From NCBI GenBank assembly GCA_002329445.1, contig DCTU01000227.1, positions 1-7,606 of the forward strand: DNA of 7,606 bases. The letters are read 5' to 3'. Within the stretch, counting starts at the first letter, position 1. Each line of letters begins with the position of its first letter. The DNA is from a bacterium UBP9_UBA1432 (lineage in GTDB: Bacteria > Vulcanimicrobiota > Xenobia > Xenobiales > Xenobiaceae). Positions 6,083 through 7,606 of this stretch are shown here, one piece after another. Under the pieces are notes generated by a model. It was not told where the DNA came from. It saw only the letters and a program-made list of their open reading frames with translations, and searched no databases. The position numbers and the translations under genes are program-made.

Positions 6083-6382
6083 ATGGACGACCTGAGGGCC
6101 ACGGTGGCAGGACTGGTCGAATCGCTCCAGCCGGATCGGGTCGTCCTGTGCCCGAGTGCGGCGGGGGAAGCCCCGATCGACCTGCTGGTGATCAAGGACA
6201 CGCGGCTGGGCTTCCTGGCGCGACGCCAGGAGGCCTTGGATCTTCTGCCGGTCGGCTCGCAGGTCGAGGTCCTGGTCTATACCCCCATCGAGCTCGAGGA
6301 GATGTGCCGACAGGAGAATCCGTTCGTCATCCGAGCCCTCGAGCAGGGCAAGGAGCTCTACCGCCGCCCGCCCCTGGCCTGA
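6083..6382 (+). CDS. Minimal nucleotidyltransferase-fold protein with eroded active site
   Basis: This is a 99-residue protein. The N-terminal half follows the MNT/Pol-beta nucleotidyltransferase pattern: an amphipathic helix, LQPDRVVL, a turn, then IDLLVIKDT (32-40). It ends with VEVLVYTPIELEEM (61-74) and a C-terminal helix ending EQGKELYRRP, as in small MNT proteins. The catalytic GS...SDxD motif is degenerate: residues 22-36 read LCPSAAGEAPIDLLV, so the Gly before Ser is Pro24 and the stretch carrying Ser-Asp before the second Asp is missing. Asp33 and Glu62 remain. Catalysis is therefore doubtful. The ATG at 6083 is chosen because the fold begins there and a GGGGGAG run precedes it, although unusually closely; a GTG at 6017 is an alternative. 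No HEPN partner is adjacent, so a standard MNT/HEPN toxin-antitoxin pair is not supported here. It is divergent from the stress-protein gene. Confidence 0.77.
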   Translation: MDDLRATVAGLVESLQPDRVVLCPSAAGEAPIDLLVIKDTRLGFLARRQEALDLLPVGSQVEVLVYTPIELEEMCRQENPFVIRALEQGKELYRRPPLA

Positions 6383-6413
6383 ATCCGCCGCCTGGCGTGA
6401 GAATCGGGGGCCT

Positions 6414-6445
6414 CGAGGCGGGCCCGCCTCGGCGGCCGAACGCCG
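6414..6445. terminator. Strong GC hairpins after the nucleotidyltransferase-like gene
   Basis: CGAGGCGGG and CCCGCCTCG form a perfect 18-bp palindrome (6414-6431), folding as a 7-bp stem with a GGCC loop. A second smaller stem (CGGCG at 6431-6435 with CGCCG at 6441-6445) overlaps its end. It starts 31 bases after the stop at 6382 and ends before the next SD. There is no T-run, so it could be a U-less terminator, an mRNA 3'-end stabiliser or a leader structure of the M23 gene. Confidence 0.4.
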
Positions 6446-6461
6446 CGGTAGGCTCCGGCCC

Positions 6462-6466
6462 GGAGG
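6462..6466 (+). promoter_or_regulatory. SD site that favours a GTG start
   Basis: GGAGG lies seven bases before the GTG at 6474 and sixteen before the in-frame ATG at 6483, so GTG is the preferred start of the M23 gene. The choice changes the signal peptide by only three residues. Confidence 0.65.
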
Positions 6467-6473
6467 CGTCGAA

Positions 6474-7352
6474 GTGCGCCGGATGAAGAGATTCTCGCTG
6501 CTGCTGTTCCTGCTCGGGCTCTTGATGCTGCCGGCCCGGGCCGACCAGCCGGTCCTGCGCGTCCGGGGAAACACCTGGCCGGGAGGAATCCTGTTCGTCT
6601 CGGTCGAGACCGGGCGTTTCACGTCGGGAACCTGGCACTGGGCCGGCCAGTCCGGAGCCCTGACCCGCGCACCCTATGGGCTGCGCACGGGGTTGGCGGT
6701 CCCCCTGGACGCCTCGGTGGGGGGCACGGCGACCCTGCGACTGGCCCTGCAGGACGCCGACGGGCAAGCCCTCGAGTTGACCCGGAAGATCCGCGTCGAG
6801 AACAAGTGGCGCCCCGTCCAGCATCTGACCATGAGCGCCTCGAATGAGGCCAAGTACACCGATCCCCAGGCCGACCGCGAAGAGGTCCGGGTCCTGGCGG
6901 CCCTGCGCGACCTGCAGCCGGGGGCCCGCTGGATGGGGAACTTCCAGGAACCCTCCCAGGGACCGCGCTCGTCGCCCTTCGGGGTGCGTCGGGTGCGCAA
7001 CGGTCGGACGGCGGGCTTCCATCGAGGCCTGGACTATGCGGACTGGACCGGGGCACCCGTGGTTGCTCCTGCAGGCGGGGTCGTGACGCTGGTGGGTCCG
7101 GACTACGTGCTGCTCGGCAACTGCGTGGTGGTCAACCACGGAGAGGGGCTGACCAGCCTGTATCTGCACCTCTCGCGGATCGACGTCCGGGAGGGGCAGG
7201 TGGTCCAACCCGGTCAGGTCCTGGGTGCGGTCGGCAACACCGGGGCCTCGATCGGCCCCCACCTGCACTACGCCACCTACTTCCACGGCGAGCCGATCGA
7301 CCCCGATCTGCTGCGGGCCTTCCCTCGGGAGTGGGCCCCCGAGGCGCGCTAG
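6474..7352 (+). CDS. Secreted M23 (LytM-type) metalloendopeptidase
   Basis: This 292-residue protein (from the GTG) begins with a Sec signal peptide: basic MRRMKR, a Leu-rich core, and ARA before D24 as the probable cleavage site. Residues about 26-110 look like a small beta-sandwich domain. A linker helix region (about 112-165) leads into the peptidase domain, SPFGVRR (167-173) to about 280. The zinc-site motifs are complete: HxxxD at His183/Asp187 (FHRGLDYA), catalytic His232 in LYLHLS, and HLH at His263/His265 after GP. The protein is therefore predicted to be active and to cleave peptide cross-links of peptidoglycan in the periplasm or outside the cell. The layout (Ig-like module, then one C-terminal M23 domain without a coiled coil) differs from EnvC/NlpD-type activators, which lack zinc ligands. 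It is separated from the upstream gene by GC-rich hairpins and is likely expressed independently. Confidence 0.95.
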   Translation: MRRMKRFSLLLFLLGLLMLPARADQPVLRVRGNTWPGGILFVSVETGRFTSGTWHWAGQSGALTRAPYGLRTGLAVPLDASVGGTATLRLALQDADGQALELTRKIRVENKWRPVQHLTMSASNEAKYTDPQADREEVRVLAALRDLQPGARWMGNFQEPSQGPRSSPFGVRRVRNGRTAGFHRGLDYADWTGAPVVAPAGGVVTLVGPDYVLLGNCVVVNHGEGLTSLYLHLSRIDVREGQVVQPGQVLGAVGNTGASIGPHLHYATYFHGEPIDPDLLRAFPREWAPEAR

Positions 7353-7361
7353 AAGTCTCCA

Positions 7362-7388
7362 CCCTCCGAGGGGTCACCCCGTCGAGGG
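7362..7388. terminator. Stem-loop after the M23 gene
   Basis: CCCTC (7362-7366) pairs with GAGGG (7384-7388), and inside it GGGG (7370-7373) pairs with CCCC (7377-7380), with a 3-by-3 internal loop between. It begins ten bases after the TAG of the M23 gene and lacks a T-run. The 3' arm contains the purine-rich stretch that could serve as SD for the next gene, so it may be a terminator or a leader hairpin. Confidence 0.35.
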
Positions 7389-7401
7389 AGAAGTCCCAGG
7401 G

Positions 7402-7606
7402 ATGCCAGGCCTGTGCGCTCGTCACCCCCGGGGGGTGATCTACGAGCACCTGATCCTGTTCGCGGCCTTCGGCGTCGTCTGGGCGATCGTCGCTCCGCGC
7501 GTGTCGGGCAGTCCTTGGGGCCTGGTGGCCGGGCAGGCTGCCGGCCTGGCCCTGACCGCCTGGGTCTGCTGGAGCCTGTTCCCGGAGGGCGCCAGGCGCC
7601 CCCGGG
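7402..7606 (+). CDS. Membrane protein, 3' partial, unrecognised
   Basis: An open frame runs from the ATG at 7402 to the window edge, giving 68 complete codons. After a short basic N-terminus (MPGLCARHPRG) come two hydrophobic stretches: LILFAAFGVVWAIVAP (about residues 17-32) and WGLVAGQAAGLALTAWVCW (about 38-56). They are joined by a short polar loop and followed by an Arg/Pro-rich segment. This is the look of a two-helix or longer inner-membrane protein. A GAGGGAG stretch (7384-7390) lies eleven bases before the ATG, a rather long spacing. The in-frame GTG at 7435 is an alternative start, but it lies within a perfect inverted repeat. The family cannot be recognised from this fragment. Confidence 0.55.
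   Translation, partial: MPGLCARHPRGVIYEHLILFAAFGVVWAIVAPRVSGSPWGLVAGQAAGLALTAWVCWSLFPEGARRPR
7422..7438. repeat. Perfect inverted repeat TCACCCCC-G-GGGGGTGA
   Basis: Two exact 8-base arms are separated by one base. The repeat spans the early codons of the membrane-protein frame and contains the alternative GTG start at 7435. The left arm shares GTCACCCC with the stem-loop at 7370-7380. It could be a protein-binding site or a leader structure if the GTG is the true start. Confidence 0.4.

Noticed and set aside
5924..6382. Type VII MNT/HEPN toxin-antitoxin system
   Set aside because: The MNT-like protein lacks the key catalytic residues, and no HEPN-like (R-x4-6-H) small protein is adjacent; its neighbours are a Usp and an M23 protein.
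6327..7286. Minus-strand 319-codon open frame opposite the M23 gene
   Set aside because: The plus frame carries all M23 zinc motifs; the minus frame is a shadow.
7587..7601. Inverted repeat GGGCGCC-A-GGCGCCC near the window end
   Set aside because: It lies inside the open membrane-protein frame and is explained by GC-rich coding sequence; downstream context is missing.
1..7606. CRISPR array, mobile element, tRNA or rRNA
   Set aside because: Looked for and not seen: no regularly spaced repeats, transposase or integrase motifs, terminal inverted repeats with target duplications, or tRNA-like arms.

Overview
The window is a very GC-rich bacterial chromosomal segment with tightly packed genes on both strands. 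Start codons are mixed (ATG, GTG, TTG) and Shine-Dalgarno (SD) sites are strong, except at one apparently leaderless gene. I see no phage, IS, integron, CRISPR, tRNA or rRNA signal. The mix of a caspase-fold secreted protein, an NHL/TPR protein, a universal stress protein and an M23 endopeptidase suggests a free-living, large-genome bacterium (Myxococcota-, Planctomycetota- or Eremiobacterota-like). The phylum cannot be fixed from the sequence.

Layout, left to right. A 5'-truncated gene (1-1860, +) encodes a large unrecognised protein whose visible N-terminus resembles a degenerate J-domain. It converges with a secreted caspase-fold protein (1886-3481, -) in which both catalytic positions appear to be replaced. 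A 79-bp divergent intergenic region packed with palindromes, a tandem repeat and an extended -10 separates that gene from a two-gene + strand operon: a leaderless HExxH metallopeptidase (3561-4199) and, 3 nt later, an NHL-propeller/TPR protein that starts at TTG (4203-5465). That operon converges with a universal stress protein (5514-5960, -). The stress gene is divergent, across 122 bp with an operator-like inverted repeat, from a tiny nucleotidyltransferase-fold protein with an eroded active site (6083-6382, +). Next come a secreted M23/LytM endopeptidase (6474-7352, +) and the start of a membrane protein that runs off the window (7402-7606, +).

How the genes may work together. The HExxH peptidase and the NHL/TPR protein are almost certainly co-transcribed and plausibly form a protease plus scaffold/sensor pair. 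The secreted pseudo-caspase shares their divergent control region. The stress protein and the degenerate nucleotidyltransferase also share one control region. The M23 protein is an envelope peptidoglycan enzyme and looks independently expressed.

No intergenic stretch exceeds about 125 bp, so no long non-coding region is left unexplained. The most notable theme is two apparent pseudoenzymes (caspase fold and nucleotidyltransferase fold), each facing a divergent partner gene.
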